A stretch of DNA of 64,000 bases, from positions 24,409-88,408 of the forward strand of contig DZAX01000007.1 in the NCBI GenBank assembly GCA_022729705.1, read 5' to 3'. The notes below the pieces were generated by a model. That model had not been told where the DNA came from, did not search any database, and was given only the letters and a program-made list of their open reading frames with translations. The DNA is from Helicobacter cetorum (GTDB lineage: Bacteria > Campylobacterota > Campylobacteria > Campylobacterales > UBA6016). Shown here piece after piece: positions 39,402-48,911 of the stretch. Numbering within the stretch: position 1 is the first letter of the stretch; the number at the start of each line of letters is the position of its first letter. Made by a program: the position numbers and the translations under genes.

Positions 39402-40118
39402 ATGGGTGATATTAAAACACTAAAAATAAACGGCATAGACGTAAGCGGCGCTGGAAATGAAACCATATTGGAGATAGCCAGACAAAACAATATCTTTATC
39501 CCGACTCTTTGCTACCTGGAGGGCTTAAGCGCATACGGCGCTTGTAGACTCTGCCTTGTGGAGGTAAAAGGCTCAAACAAGCTTCTTACGGCTTGTACAT
39601 CTTTTATTGAAGAGGGCATGGAAGTAACAACTGAAACTGAAAAATTAAAAGATTACCGCAAAACAATACTTAGCATGATGTTTTCGGAGAGAAATCACAC
39701 TTGTTCGGTATGCGTTACAAACGGTGATTGCGAGCTTCAAGATATGGCGGTAACTCTTGAAATGGAACACTCAAGCGTAAACTATCTGTATCCAAAAGTA
39801 GAAGTAGATGCTTCACATGAGGAGTTTATGCTTGATCACAATAGATGTATTCTCTGCGCTAGATGTATCAGAGTGTGCGACGAGATAGAGGGCGCACACG
39901 TTTGGGATGTGAAAAATAGAGGCATAAACGCAAGAGTCATCACAGGCTTCAACCAACCATGGGGCGAGACAGACACATGTACGACGTGCGGCAAATGCGT
40001 AGCCGTATGCCCGACGGGAACGCTCACGCACAAAGGCAGATCCGCCGGAGAAGAGCACAAAAATAGAGCGTTGCTATTAAATCTACTAAGAGTTCGGGAG
40101 GGCGTCAATGAAGCTTAA
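39402..40118 (+). CDS. hoxU: HoxU diaphorase small subunit (2Fe-2S/4Fe-4S)
   Basis: GACRLCLVEVKG, RNHTCSVCVTNGDCELQDMA, CILCARCIRVCDEIEGAH, CTTCGKCVAVCPTGTL. Confidence 0.9.
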   Translation: MGDIKTLKINGIDVSGAGNETILEIARQNNIFIPTLCYLEGLSAYGACRLCLVEVKGSNKLLTACTSFIEEGMEVTTETEKLKDYRKTILSMMFSERNHTCSVCVTNGDCELQDMAVTLEMEHSSVNYLYPKVEVDASHEEFMLDHNRCILCARCIRVCDEIEGAHVWDVKNRGINARVITGFNQPWGETDTCTTCGKCVAVCPTGTLTHKGRSAGEEHKNRALLLNLLRVREGVNEA

Positions 40119-40641
40119 GTTTGCCACAGTTTGGCTTGATGGATGTTCGGGATGTCATATGAGTTTTCTCGATATGGATGAAAAACTGTTTGAACTAAAT
40201 GATAGAGTAGAAGTGGTCTGCTCGCCGTATGTGGATGCAAAAGAGTTCCCGCAAGGGGTAGACCTTGTGCTAGTAGAGGGTGCGGTAAGCGGCGAAGAGG
40301 ATATACACAAACTCAAAAAGATAAGAGAGAGAGCCAAAAAGATAGTAGCTTTCGGAGACTGCGCCGTAACGGGCAACGTAACGGCTATGCGTAACATTTG
40401 CGGACTTGAAGAGGCGTTTCATACGGCCTATATTGAAAATGCAACTATAACCTCTGATAGCTTTCCCGCCGCTGTACTTCCGGTACAGCTAGAAAATGTC
40501 GTACCGCTAAACGAAGTGGTTCATATAGACTACTTTTTGCCCGGCTGCCCTCCTCCCGCCGCCGCTATCGAAGAGCTACTTTTTGCGCTTCTTGACGGTA
40601 GAGAACCAAATATCGCACACCTAACACGTTTTGGGAAGTAA
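40108..40641 (+). CDS. hoxY: HoxY [NiFe]-hydrogenase small subunit
   Basis: WLDGCSGCHMSFLDMDE, LVLVEGAVSGEEDIHKL, FGDCAVTGNVTAMRN, LPGCPPPAAAIEELL. Confidence 0.92.
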   Translation: MKLKFATVWLDGCSGCHMSFLDMDEKLFELNDRVEVVCSPYVDAKEFPQGVDLVLVEGAVSGEEDIHKLKKIRERAKKIVAFGDCAVTGNVTAMRNICGLEEAFHTAYIENATITSDSFPAAVLPVQLENVVPLNEVVHIDYFLPGCPPPAAAIEELLFALLDGREPNIAHLTRFGK

Positions 40642-40644
40642 AGA

Positions 40645-42054
40645 ATGAAAAAAATAACGATAGATCCGGTAACAAGAATAGAAGGTCACGCCAAAATAAC
40701 CATAGATATTGACGACGCGGGTAATGCGGTAGACGCAAAAATACATGTAACGCAATTTCGCGGATTTGAGAAGTTTTGCCAGGGTAGACCCTTTGGCGAA
40801 ATGCCATCTCTTATGGCTAGAACATGCGGTATCTGTCCTGTAAGCCACTTAGTATCAGGCGCAAAAGCGGGCGATGGGCTACTTAGCGTCAAAGTACCAA
40901 AGACCGGCGCAAACCTAAGGCGCATTATTAATTTGGCGCAAATCATGCAATCCCACAGCCTAAACTTTTTTCATCTATCAAGCCCCGATATACTACTAGG
41001 TTTTGACGCCGACCCTAAAGATAGAAACATCTTTTATTTAATGAGCAAAGAGCCCGCTATCGCCAAAATGGGTATAGGCTTAAGAGCGTTTGGTCAAGGA
41101 ATCATAGAGCTTTTAGGTAAAAAGAGAATACATCCGGCATGGATAGTACCCGGGGGCGTAAACGCTCCGTTAGACCCGGCTCACAGAGAAGAGATACTCT
41201 CCAAGATAGATGAAAAAAAACAAGACGCGTTAAAAGCGATAGAACTATTCAAATCAAAACTATCGTCGTTTCCAAACGAAATAGCCGCTTTAGCAAACTT
41301 TGACACACTGTTTATGTCGATGATTGGCAAAGACGGCGAACTTGACCACTACGACGGCAAGATAAAGTTTATTGACGCAAAAGGCGCCACTATAGCCGAA
41401 AACCTAGAACCGTCCGACTATCAAAGCTACATTGGCGAAAAAGTAGAGGATTTTAGCTTTATGAAGTCTCCATACTATCTGCCATACGGACTAGAAAAAG
41501 GAGTGTATAGAGTAGGACCCTTGGCTAGACTAAATATCGCAAAAAGATGCGGAACGCCGCTGGCAGATAAAGAACTAGGCGTATTCAAAAGCTATGCGCC
41601 CACACAGAATGCAAGCTTTTTTTATCACTACGCTAGACTTATCGAGGTTCTTTATTGTATTGAAAAGATAGAGGAACTACTAAACGAACCTGATATTCTC
41701 TCAGATCATGTAAGGGCGGTGGCAAAATTAAACGAGTTTGAAGCTGTGGGTATGAGCGAAGCGCCAAGAGGCACTCTGCTTCACCACTACAAAACCGACA
41801 AAAACGGATTAATCACCTACGCAAATCTAATCATAGCCACAGGAAACAATAACCTAGCGATGAACGCAGGTATTACGCAAGCGGCAAAAGCGTTTGTAAA
41901 AGGGGATTTTGGGCAAGGCGCCTTAAACCGCGTAGAAGCGGTTATCAGGGCGTTTGACCCATGCCTAAGTTGCGCTACTCATGCGCAAGGCAAGATGGGC
42001 TTTGAGGTTGCGTTTAGACGCGGCGGGGAAGTTGTGGACAGGAAGTTTATATAG
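40645..42054 (+). CDS. hoxH: HoxH [NiFe]-hydrogenase large subunit
   Basis: RTCGICPVSHL (N-terminal NiFe CxxC) and DPCLSCATHAQGKM (C-terminal CxxC). Confidence 0.94.
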   Translation: MKKITIDPVTRIEGHAKITIDIDDAGNAVDAKIHVTQFRGFEKFCQGRPFGEMPSLMARTCGICPVSHLVSGAKAGDGLLSVKVPKTGANLRRIINLAQIMQSHSLNFFHLSSPDILLGFDADPKDRNIFYLMSKEPAIAKMGIGLRAFGQGIIELLGKKRIHPAWIVPGGVNAPLDPAHREEILSKIDEKKQDALKAIELFKSKLSSFPNEIAALANFDTLFMSMIGKDGELDHYDGKIKFIDAKGATIAENLEPSDYQSYIGEKVEDFSFMKSPYYLPYGLEKGVYRVGPLARLNIAKRCGTPLADKELGVFKSYAPTQNASFFYHYARLIEVLYCIEKIEELLNEPDILSDHVRAVAKLNEFEAVGMSEAPRGTLLHHYKTDKNGLITYANLIIATGNNNLAMNAGITQAAKAFVKGDFGQGALNRVEAVIRAFDPCLSCATHAQGKMGFEVAFRRGGEVVDRKFI

Positions 42055-42084
42055 CACATGCATATAAGCTCACAACATTAGTTA

Positions 42085-42182
42085 CTCTCCCGCACGAGCG
42101 GGTAGCTTTGGGGGGGGATGCAAGGGACATTTATATCCCTGCCGTTAATATGGGCTTTGCCTGTATTAACGTGTAACATTTA
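42085..42182 (+). repeat. Repeat family A (full copy)
   Basis: ctctcccgcacgagcgggtagctttggggggggatgcaagggacatttatatccctgccgttaatatgggctttgcctgtattaacgtgtaacattt. Confidence 0.8.
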
Positions 42183-42198
42183 TTTTTAGAGGCGTATC

Positions 42199-43383
42199 GT
42201 GATAAAAAATTTCTTTTTATTTTTAAAATCTCTTCTTGGAAAGCAATATTCAAGAAATGAAGTGTTTGGTCTTTCAAGGACGCTATCGCTAAACTATGTA
42301 GAGAGAGCCTATGTAGACGACGAGTTTAGACGAGAACTATCAAAAGATTCACATATAGTGATTTTCGGCGGCTCCAAGCAGGGAAAAACGTCGTTAAGAA
42401 AAAAATGCCTACTAGATAGTCAATATATTTTGTTGCAATGCTCCAACAAGATGAAGCTTGGCGATTTATTTACAGGGATACTTAAGCAAGCCGGTTTTAA
42501 TATTCAAACAAACAGTATAGACCCCGAAGATCCAAACGATGTGGTCACCGCCTTAGGAAGCATCAACTTTGACAAACTTATCGTTCTTGAAGATTTTCAC
42601 TACCTCCCCGTAGATACGCAAAAAGACTTCTCTATAGCTCTAAAAACTATTCATGAAACCTCAAAATATAAATTTATTCTCACGGCTGTATGGCTGGAAG
42701 ATAATAGGTTAATCATTTTTAATAGCGATCTTACAGGCAGAGTCATCTCTATAAACGCCGACAAGTGGAGCGAAGACGACCTTATGAGGGTTATAGATAA
42801 AGGCGGAGAGTTATTAAATATCGATTTTGATAAAGATTTTAAAATTGAGCTTGTAAAAAACTGCTTTGATAGCGTTTATATAATTCAAGAGGCGTGCAAT
42901 AGCTTGTGCGAACACTGCGCGATAGACGGTTGGCAACCAAAACGCATTCAGGTGGGAGCCAAAACAGATGTTGCGGCTTTAATTAAAAAAGCGATTAATA
43001 AACAAAGCGCAAGATACGAATCTTTCTTAACTAAAGTTGCAGATGGACACGGAGCTACCGAGTTTGCAATGTACAAGTGGATTCTTTATGCCGTTGTCAA
43101 AAGCAAAATTAGTAGGCTGGAGAGAGGACTTCCCTTTGAGGACATAAGAGATATTATAAAAAATGAGCACCCCAAAAAAGATATGCTCAATATTGGCAAT
43201 ATCACACAATCACTAAATTCGCTCGCTTCTTTGCAGATCAAAAAAGGGGTTATGCCTATAATAATCGACTATGACAAAACAAACAATAAATTAAACGTCG
43301 TAGAAAAAAGCTTTTTAATTTGGCTAAATAGCAATGATTCTAGCACTCTTGCGATAAAGATAATAAGCAGTGAAGAGGCTTAG
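42199..43383 (+). CDS. AAA/STAND-like ATPase with C-terminal winged-helix-like region
   Basis: HIVIFGGSKQGKTSLRKKC (Walker A), DKLIVLEDFHYLP (Walker B-like), Orc1/Cdc6-like layout. Confidence 0.7.
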   Translation: MIKNFFLFLKSLLGKQYSRNEVFGLSRTLSLNYVERAYVDDEFRRELSKDSHIVIFGGSKQGKTSLRKKCLLDSQYILLQCSNKMKLGDLFTGILKQAGFNIQTNSIDPEDPNDVVTALGSINFDKLIVLEDFHYLPVDTQKDFSIALKTIHETSKYKFILTAVWLEDNRLIIFNSDLTGRVISINADKWSEDDLMRVIDKGGELLNIDFDKDFKIELVKNCFDSVYIIQEACNSLCEHCAIDGWQPKRIQVGAKTDVAALIKKAINKQSARYESFLTKVADGHGATEFAMYKWILYAVVKSKISRLERGLPFEDIRDIIKNEHPKKDMLNIGNITQSLNSLASLQIKKGVMPIIIDYDKTNNKLNVVEKSFLIWLNSNDSSTLAIKIISSEEA

Positions 43384-43412
43384 CAAACAAGGAAACCATC
43401 ATCGTGAACACC

Positions 43413-43955
43413 TTATTTCCAAAGCCCGCCAAAATCAAACTCAAATTCGCAATCCACGACACTAAAACTATATGTTTCGTTTTTAAATTCGCCCACTTCT
43501 AAGAATTTGCCGTTTTGGAGATAAAAAAGCGTCGCCGTTTCAGAGCTTGGATAGACGAGAATGTAGTATTTTACTCCCGCTTCTTCGTAAAGCGAGTATT
43601 TGACGGCTCTATCTTTGTGGGCGCTTGAACGGCTTATCACTTCAAATATGATTGAGGGTGTGGTTTTTAGCTTTGTGTTCCATGGTTCTTCGTCGCATAC
43701 TACGAGATTGTCGGGTTGCAATATTGTATCTTCGGCTATTACCCAGTCTACCGGAAGATACGCTTTGCATCTTTTGCAATTTTCAAGTCTTTTCTCTAGC
43801 TCAAACGCTATTCGCTGACTAATTCGTTGATGTCTTGACGCAGGCGCCGGACTCATCGCATACGCCACACCGTCGATAATCTCCCATCTGCCTTCCCACT
43901 CTTTATAATCTTCATAAGTGTAATGAGGCAGATCTTCTAGCTTTATCGCCGCCAT
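43413..43955 (-). CDS. Uma2 family (DUF820) putative endonuclease
   Basis: YTYEDYKEWEGRWEIIDGVAYAMSPAPASRHQRISQRIAFEL...QPDNLVVCDEE...PSIIFEVISRSSAHKDRAVKYSLYEEAGVKYYILVYP. Confidence 0.92.
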   Translation of the reverse strand: MAAIKLEDLPHYTYEDYKEWEGRWEIIDGVAYAMSPAPASRHQRISQRIAFELEKRLENCKRCKAYLPVDWVIAEDTILQPDNLVVCDEEPWNTKLKTTPSIIFEVISRSSAHKDRAVKYSLYEEAGVKYYILVYPSSETATLFYLQNGKFLEVGEFKNETYSFSVVDCEFEFDFGGLWK

Positions 43956-43973
43956 TTTCTACTCCTTATTATT

Positions 43974-44067
43974 AGATGTTACGCATAAATACGGGCAAAG
44001 CCCGTATTTATGGCAAGGACATAAATGTCCCTGCACCCCCTAAAGCTTTGCGCATAAATGCGCAAGA
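43974..44067 (-). repeat. Repeat family A (full copy, inverted)
   Basis: agatgttacgcataaatacgggcaaagcccgtatttatggcaaggacataaatgtccctgcaccccctaaagctttgcgcataaatgcgcaa; upstream of the Uma2 gene. Confidence 0.82.
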
Positions 44068-44097
44068 AAAAGTAAGCTTAATTTTTAATATAGCGCA

Positions 44098-45054
44098 TTA
44101 TACCAAATTTTTAGCGGTGCGAATAACCTCGTCCGCTTCTATTAACCTCATGCAATCGTGGTGTTTTAGCGGGCAAACTCTTTTTTTGCACGGTCTGCAC
44201 TCCATATCTTTTTTGACCGCTATATAGTGCGGATTGCCCCATGCGCCGGTCTCTGCGTCGTCCGTGGAGCCGAAAATCGCGACGGTCGGGGTCTTGAAGG
44301 CGGCGGCGATGTGCATAGGGCCGCTGTCGTTTGTGATAAAAAGTTTGGCGGAGGCTATGAGGTCTATGAGTTCACGCATACTGGTTTTGCCGACTAGATT
44401 GCGGTAGTTTGCGACACCGTTTTTTATGAGGACGTTTTCTACTTCAACTCCTATAGCCGCTTCGTTTGGCGCACCGACGATTACTATGTCGTATTGTGCA
44501 GAGATAGTGCTTGCTGTTTCGCCAAATTTTGCGGCTTCCCATCTCTTTGCTTCGCCGTAAGCGGCTCCGGGGTTGATGATGCAGAGATTTTGCGACGGGG
44601 CGTTTGAGGTTAGTTTTAACTCCTCTTTGACAACAGGACAAAACTCTCTTACAAGCTCCAAATATCGCACAACCTGATGAGATTTTTTGTTTTCTCGCAG
44701 CGCATGCGTGAGGCAGATAGAGCGAAACTCTCTAGCGTAGCCAACTCTCGTTTTTGAGCCTGTAAAGAGTAGAAAAAGAGCCGATAAAAATGAGTTTTGA
44801 AATGTTATGGCAACATCGAAACTTCCAAGTTCGCGAGCTTTTTTGTAAAGCCACAAAATACGGCTTTTTGAGTTTTTGCCCTTATCCACCACAAGCCGCT
44901 CCACTCTATCGTCAAGCACAAATAAAGAAATCGCCGCCGAGGAGCCTACAAGCGTAAAACGCGCGTCTTTATATGAGGCTTTGAGGCTTTCTATAGCCGC
45001 CGTAGCCATTACAGCGTCTCCTAGCCAGTTTGGAAGACGGATAAGTATTCTCAT
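44098..45054 (-). CDS. waaF: ADP-heptose:LPS heptosyltransferase II (GT9)
   Basis: RILIRLPNWLGDAVMATAAIESLK, LCIINPGAAYGEAKRWEAAKFGE, FITNDSGPMHIAAAFKTPTVAIFGSTD. Confidence 0.92.
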   Translation of the reverse strand: MRILIRLPNWLGDAVMATAAIESLKASYKDARFTLVGSSAAISLFVLDDRVERLVVDKGKNSKSRILWLYKKARELGSFDVAITFQNSFLSALFLLFTGSKTRVGYAREFRSICLTHALRENKKSHQVVRYLELVREFCPVVKEELKLTSNAPSQNLCIINPGAAYGEAKRWEAAKFGETASTISAQYDIVIVGAPNEAAIGVEVENVLIKNGVANYRNLVGKTSMRELIDLIASAKLFITNDSGPMHIAAAFKTPTVAIFGSTDDAETGAWGNPHYIAVKKDMECRPCKKRVCPLKHHDCMRLIEADEVIRTAKNLV

Positions 45055-46127
45055 AGTTTCTCCAGTATGCTTAGCGTCTCTTGCGTGTTGCGCTCTACGC
45101 TAAACTTTTCGGCTAAAGCTCTACTTTGCGTCTTAACGCTCTGCAAATAATCTTCATCACACAAAAGAGTGTTTAGCTCTGTCAAAATCTCCATATCGCT
45201 TGGGCTTTTCATCACAAACTTATCATCCAAAATCTCAGAGGCGCCGTTTTGAGCTGTGGTAATTACGGCGCAGCCCGCCGCCAAAGCCTCCAAACACACA
45301 TTTGAAAACGGCTCATAGCGAGTTGGAAACAAAAAAATATCGGTGGCGGCAAAAAACAGCTCCGCATCCGCCCTAGCTCCCGTAAAAATAGCGTCTACCC
45401 CAAGAAAAGCCGCTTCGTCTCTGTATTTTTGCATATTTCGCTCTTTGCCTACGACAAACGCTTTGTAACTACGAGGTTGCAACTTTGATAAAAGAGTCAA
45501 AAACTCCGACACCCCTTTTCTAGCAAAACCGCTACCGACAAAAAGAATAGTCTTGACCTCACCAAAAGCACCAAACTCCGCCTCCAAACGCTTTTTAGCA
45601 CCCAAGGCGGAAATGTCGTTTTTTGGAGCTCCGTTGTAGACAACCTCTATTTTTGACGCATCAATACTGTAATATTTTATGATGTCATTTTTTACAAATT
45701 TTGAGTTTGCAATTATTTTTTTTGCGTTTTGAAAGGTTCGTTTTTCTAGCCAAAGATAGGTAAAGTGAAGCGGATTGAGTAGTATTTTTCGCCGTTTTTC
45801 GCCGTTTTCGACTCTTGCGTTTATCCACGCCAGATGTACGCCGTCCCCCGCTCTATACACATCCGCGCAAGGGATTCGCTCAAGCGAAAAAAGTAGTTCG
45901 CCCATCTTTTTTTGTCCGCAAACGCCAAACGCAAATAGCGCCGCCCGAATAAAAGATGGTAAAAATTTTGGCGCAAAAATTGTAAGCGCATTTTTGGCGC
46001 GCCAATTTGTAGAGGCTATGCGGTAATCGATATTTTTTGATTCCAAAGAGGAGCAAAGCCTTGAGAGGTAGTTTTCAGCTCCCCCAAAAGGCGTATATTT
46101 TAGCCTTACAAAGAGGAGCGGTTTCAA
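45051..46127 (-). CDS. Glycosyltransferase family 4 (WaaG-like)
   Basis: FGGAENYLSRLCSSL, IANSKFVKNDIIKYYSIDASKIEVVYNGA, LFVGSGFARKGVSEFL, RYEPFSNVCLEALAAGCAVITT. Confidence 0.88.
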   Translation of the reverse strand: MKPLLFVRLKYTPFGGAENYLSRLCSSLESKNIDYRIASTNWRAKNALTIFAPKFLPSFIRAALFAFGVCGQKKMGELLFSLERIPCADVYRAGDGVHLAWINARVENGEKRRKILLNPLHFTYLWLEKRTFQNAKKIIANSKFVKNDIIKYYSIDASKIEVVYNGAPKNDISALGAKKRLEAEFGAFGEVKTILFVGSGFARKGVSEFLTLLSKLQPRSYKAFVVGKERNMQKYRDEAAFLGVDAIFTGARADAELFFAATDIFLFPTRYEPFSNVCLEALAAGCAVITTAQNGASEILDDKFVMKSPSDMEILTELNTLLCDEDYLQSVKTQSRALAEKFSVERNTQETLSILEKL

Positions 46128-46130
46128 AGA

Positions 46131-47387
46131 TTAAAGCCTCTTATCCGCTACGCCTTTTGGCAAAAACCCTTTAATGTCGTATACTACGGCGCCATCTTTT
46201 TTGAGAGAGTTTATATCCAAAGTTCTAAACTCTTTATGCGCCACGGCAAGAACCACCGCATCATAATCATTTGCCGGCTCTTTGACCAAAGATACTCCGT
46301 ACTCATGCTCCACCTCCGCCGAGTCCGCCCAAGGGTCGTATATATCCGTGACGCAACCAAAATCTTTAAGTTCGCTAATCACGTCCACCACGCGAGAGTT
46401 TCGTATATCGGGGCAGTTTTCTTTAAAGGTTATGCCAAGCACCAACACCTTTGCGCCGTCCACTTTAAACGATTTTTTGATGAGTAGCTTCACAATCTCT
46501 TTGGCGACATATGCGCCCATATTGTCGTTGATTCTTCTACCGGACAAAATCACCTCAGGGTAGTAGCCAAGGCTTTCGGCTTTAAAAGTAAGATAATACG
46601 GGTCAACGCCTATGCAGTGTCCGCCGACAAGCCCTGGACGAAACGGTAGAAAGTTCCATTTTGTACCCGCCGCCTCTAGTACATCTATTGTGTCTATGCC
46701 CATTTTGTTAAAGATAAGAGATAGTTCGTTTACAAACGCTATATTGATGTCGCGTTGTGAGTTTTCGATTACCTTTGCCGCTTCCGCAACCTTGATAGAG
46801 GAGGCTTTGTGTGTTCCGGCTGTGATGATTGAGGCGTAAAGAGCGTCCACCATATCGGCGATTTCAGGCGTGGAACCACTTGTGACTTTGAGAATTTTTG
46901 TAACCGTATGCTCTTTGTCACCCGGATTGATACGCTCAGGGCTGTAGCCGCAAAAAAAGTCTTCGTTAAAGACGAGTCCGCTTACTTTTTCAAGCACAGG
47001 CACACATTTTTCTTCCGTACACCCAGGATATACGGTGCTTTCATATATGACGACATCGCCTTTTTTTAGAGCATATCCAACCGTCTCGGAGGCTTTGACA
47101 AGAGGGGTCAAATCCGGTCTTTTGTGTGCGTCAACAGGGGTTGGCACGGTGACGATAAAGACGTTGCAACTTTTTAGTTCCTCTTTATCGCAAGAGTAGC
47201 TAAGATTTGTAGACGATTTTAGATTTGCTTCGTCAACCTCTAATGTTCTATCAAATCCGCTTTTTAGCTCCTCAATCCTGCTTTTGTTTATGTCAAAGCC
47301 GACTACCTCATATTTTTTGCCAAACTCAACCGCAAGCGGAAGCCCTACGTAACCTAGTCCTATGATTGCCAATCTATTATTATTCAC
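46131..47387 (-). CDS. Nucleotide sugar dehydrogenase (TviB/WbpA-like UDP-HexNAc 6-dehydrogenase)
   Basis: [88 protein letters not shown]. Confidence 0.9.
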   Translation of the reverse strand: MNNNRLAIIGLGYVGLPLAVEFGKKYEVVGFDINKSRIEELKSGFDRTLEVDEANLKSSTNLSYSCDKEELKSCNVFIVTVPTPVDAHKRPDLTPLVKASETVGYALKKGDVVIYESTVYPGCTEEKCVPVLEKVSGLVFNEDFFCGYSPERINPGDKEHTVTKILKVTSGSTPEIADMVDALYASIITAGTHKASSIKVAEAAKVIENSQRDINIAFVNELSLIFNKMGIDTIDVLEAAGTKWNFLPFRPGLVGGHCIGVDPYYLTFKAESLGYYPEVILSGRRINDNMGAYVAKEIVKLLIKKSFKVDGAKVLVLGITFKENCPDIRNSRVVDVISELKDFGCVTDIYDPWADSAEVEHEYGVSLVKEPANDYDAVVLAVAHKEFRTLDINSLKKDGAVVYDIKGFLPKGVADKRL

Positions 47388-48711
47388 TTTTTACTCCTAT
47401 TTGGTAGTACTCAAAACCAAGCTCTTGTAGCTTTGAAGCGTTGTATTGATTTCTTCCGTCAAAAATTATCTTGTTGTTTAGCAGTTTTGCCGCCTCTTCA
47501 AAATCAGGACTTCTAAACTCTTTCCACTCCGTCACCAAAAACATAGCGTCCGCACCTTTTAGAGCATCGTATTTTGAGCCTGTAAACTCCATTGAGGGCA
47601 GCTCTTCCTCCAAATAGTGTGCGGCTTCGTTTACCGCTTTTGGGTCGTATGCTTTGATTGAGGCACCTCTTTTTACAAGCTCTTTGATGAGCGTAATACT
47701 AGGAGCGTCTCTCATGTCGTCAGTTTCGGGTTTAAAGCTAAGACCCCAAACGCAAAATATAAGACCTTGCATATCTTCGCCAAATCTTTTTACCGCTTTT
47801 TGAGCCAGACTTAGTTTTTGGTTTTTATTGACCGCTTCCACCGCTTTTAGGATTTTTGGCTCGTACCCTGCGTCTATCGCTGTTTTTTCAAGAGCTTTTA
47901 CATCTTTTGGAAAGCAACTACCGCCGTATCCGCATCCCGGATAGATGAAGGTGTACCCTATTCTGCTATCGGAGCCTATGCCGACTCTTACTTTGTTTAT
48001 ATCCGCCCCTACTCTTTCGCATATTTGCGCAATTTCGTTGATAAAGCTAATTTTTGTGGCGAGCATCGCATTTGCCGCATATTTGGTCATCTCAGCTGAG
48101 CGAATATCCATCTCTATGAATCTATCTCTATTTCTAGTAAACGGAGTGTATAGCTCTCTCATTTTTTTCATCGTATTTTCATCGTCAGCCCCGATAACAA
48201 CACGGTCTGGCTTCATAAAATCCTCTATCGCCGCACCCTCTTTTAAAAACTCAGGGTTTGAAACCACGGAAAATGCTATATCAACCCCTCTTTTTGCAAG
48301 CTCATCCGATATAGCCGCCCTTACTTTGTCCGCCGTGCCGACGGGAACAGTTGACTTATCCACCACTATCGTTTCTTGCGAAAGATGTTCACCAATACTT
48401 TTTGCCACACCCAAAACATATTGCAAATCAGCACTTCCGTCTTCGCCCATAGGCGTTCCCACGGCGATAAAGCATATATCCGTAGCTTGCAAAGCGCCTT
48501 TAATATCTGTTGTAAACTTAAGAGAGTTTTTTTTGTAGTTTTCTTTTACCAAAAGCTCCAAACCCGGCTCATATATAGGGATGATTCCATTTTTTAAATG
48601 TTCTATTTTTTTCTCATCTACATCGACGCACCAAACCTCATTGCCCATCTCGGCAAAACAAGTTCCAGTGACAAGACCGACATAGCCTGTACCAATAACT
48701 GATATTTTCAA
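47380..48711 (-). CDS. ugd: UDP-glucose 6-dehydrogenase
   Basis: [87 protein letters not shown]. Confidence 0.92.
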   Translation of the reverse strand: MKISVIGTGYVGLVTGTCFAEMGNEVWCVDVDEKKIEHLKNGIIPIYEPGLELLVKENYKKNSLKFTTDIKGALQATDICFIAVGTPMGEDGSADLQYVLGVAKSIGEHLSQETIVVDKSTVPVGTADKVRAAISDELAKRGVDIAFSVVSNPEFLKEGAAIEDFMKPDRVVIGADDENTMKKMRELYTPFTRNRDRFIEMDIRSAEMTKYAANAMLATKISFINEIAQICERVGADINKVRVGIGSDSRIGYTFIYPGCGYGGSCFPKDVKALEKTAIDAGYEPKILKAVEAVNKNQKLSLAQKAVKRFGEDMQGLIFCVWGLSFKPETDDMRDAPSITLIKELVKRGASIKAYDPKAVNEAAHYLEEELPSMEFTGSKYDALKGADAMFLVTEWKEFRSPDFEEAAKLLNNKIIFDGRNQYNASKLQELGFEYYQIGVKSE

Positions 48712-48818
48712 CTTTTACCCTTGAAATAAATATTTTTTAGATTTTACACAAAAGCTGTTTTAGGCTCCCGATTTGCATCGATATTGATGGAATGACCAGT
48801 CTTACGCACCAAAATATT

Positions 48819-48911
48819 TCTCCGGCAAAGCCGGTAGCTTTAGGGGGTGCAGGGACATTTATGTCCTTGCCGCTAATGCGAGCTTTTGCTTGTATTAGCG
48901 CATAACATCAA
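48819..48911 (+). repeat. Repeat family A (full copy), overlaps the 3' end of the O-antigen ligase-like CDS
   Basis: tctccggcaaagccggtagctttagggggtgcagggacatttatgtccttgccgctaatgcgagcttttgcttgtattagcgcataacatcaa. Confidence 0.8.
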
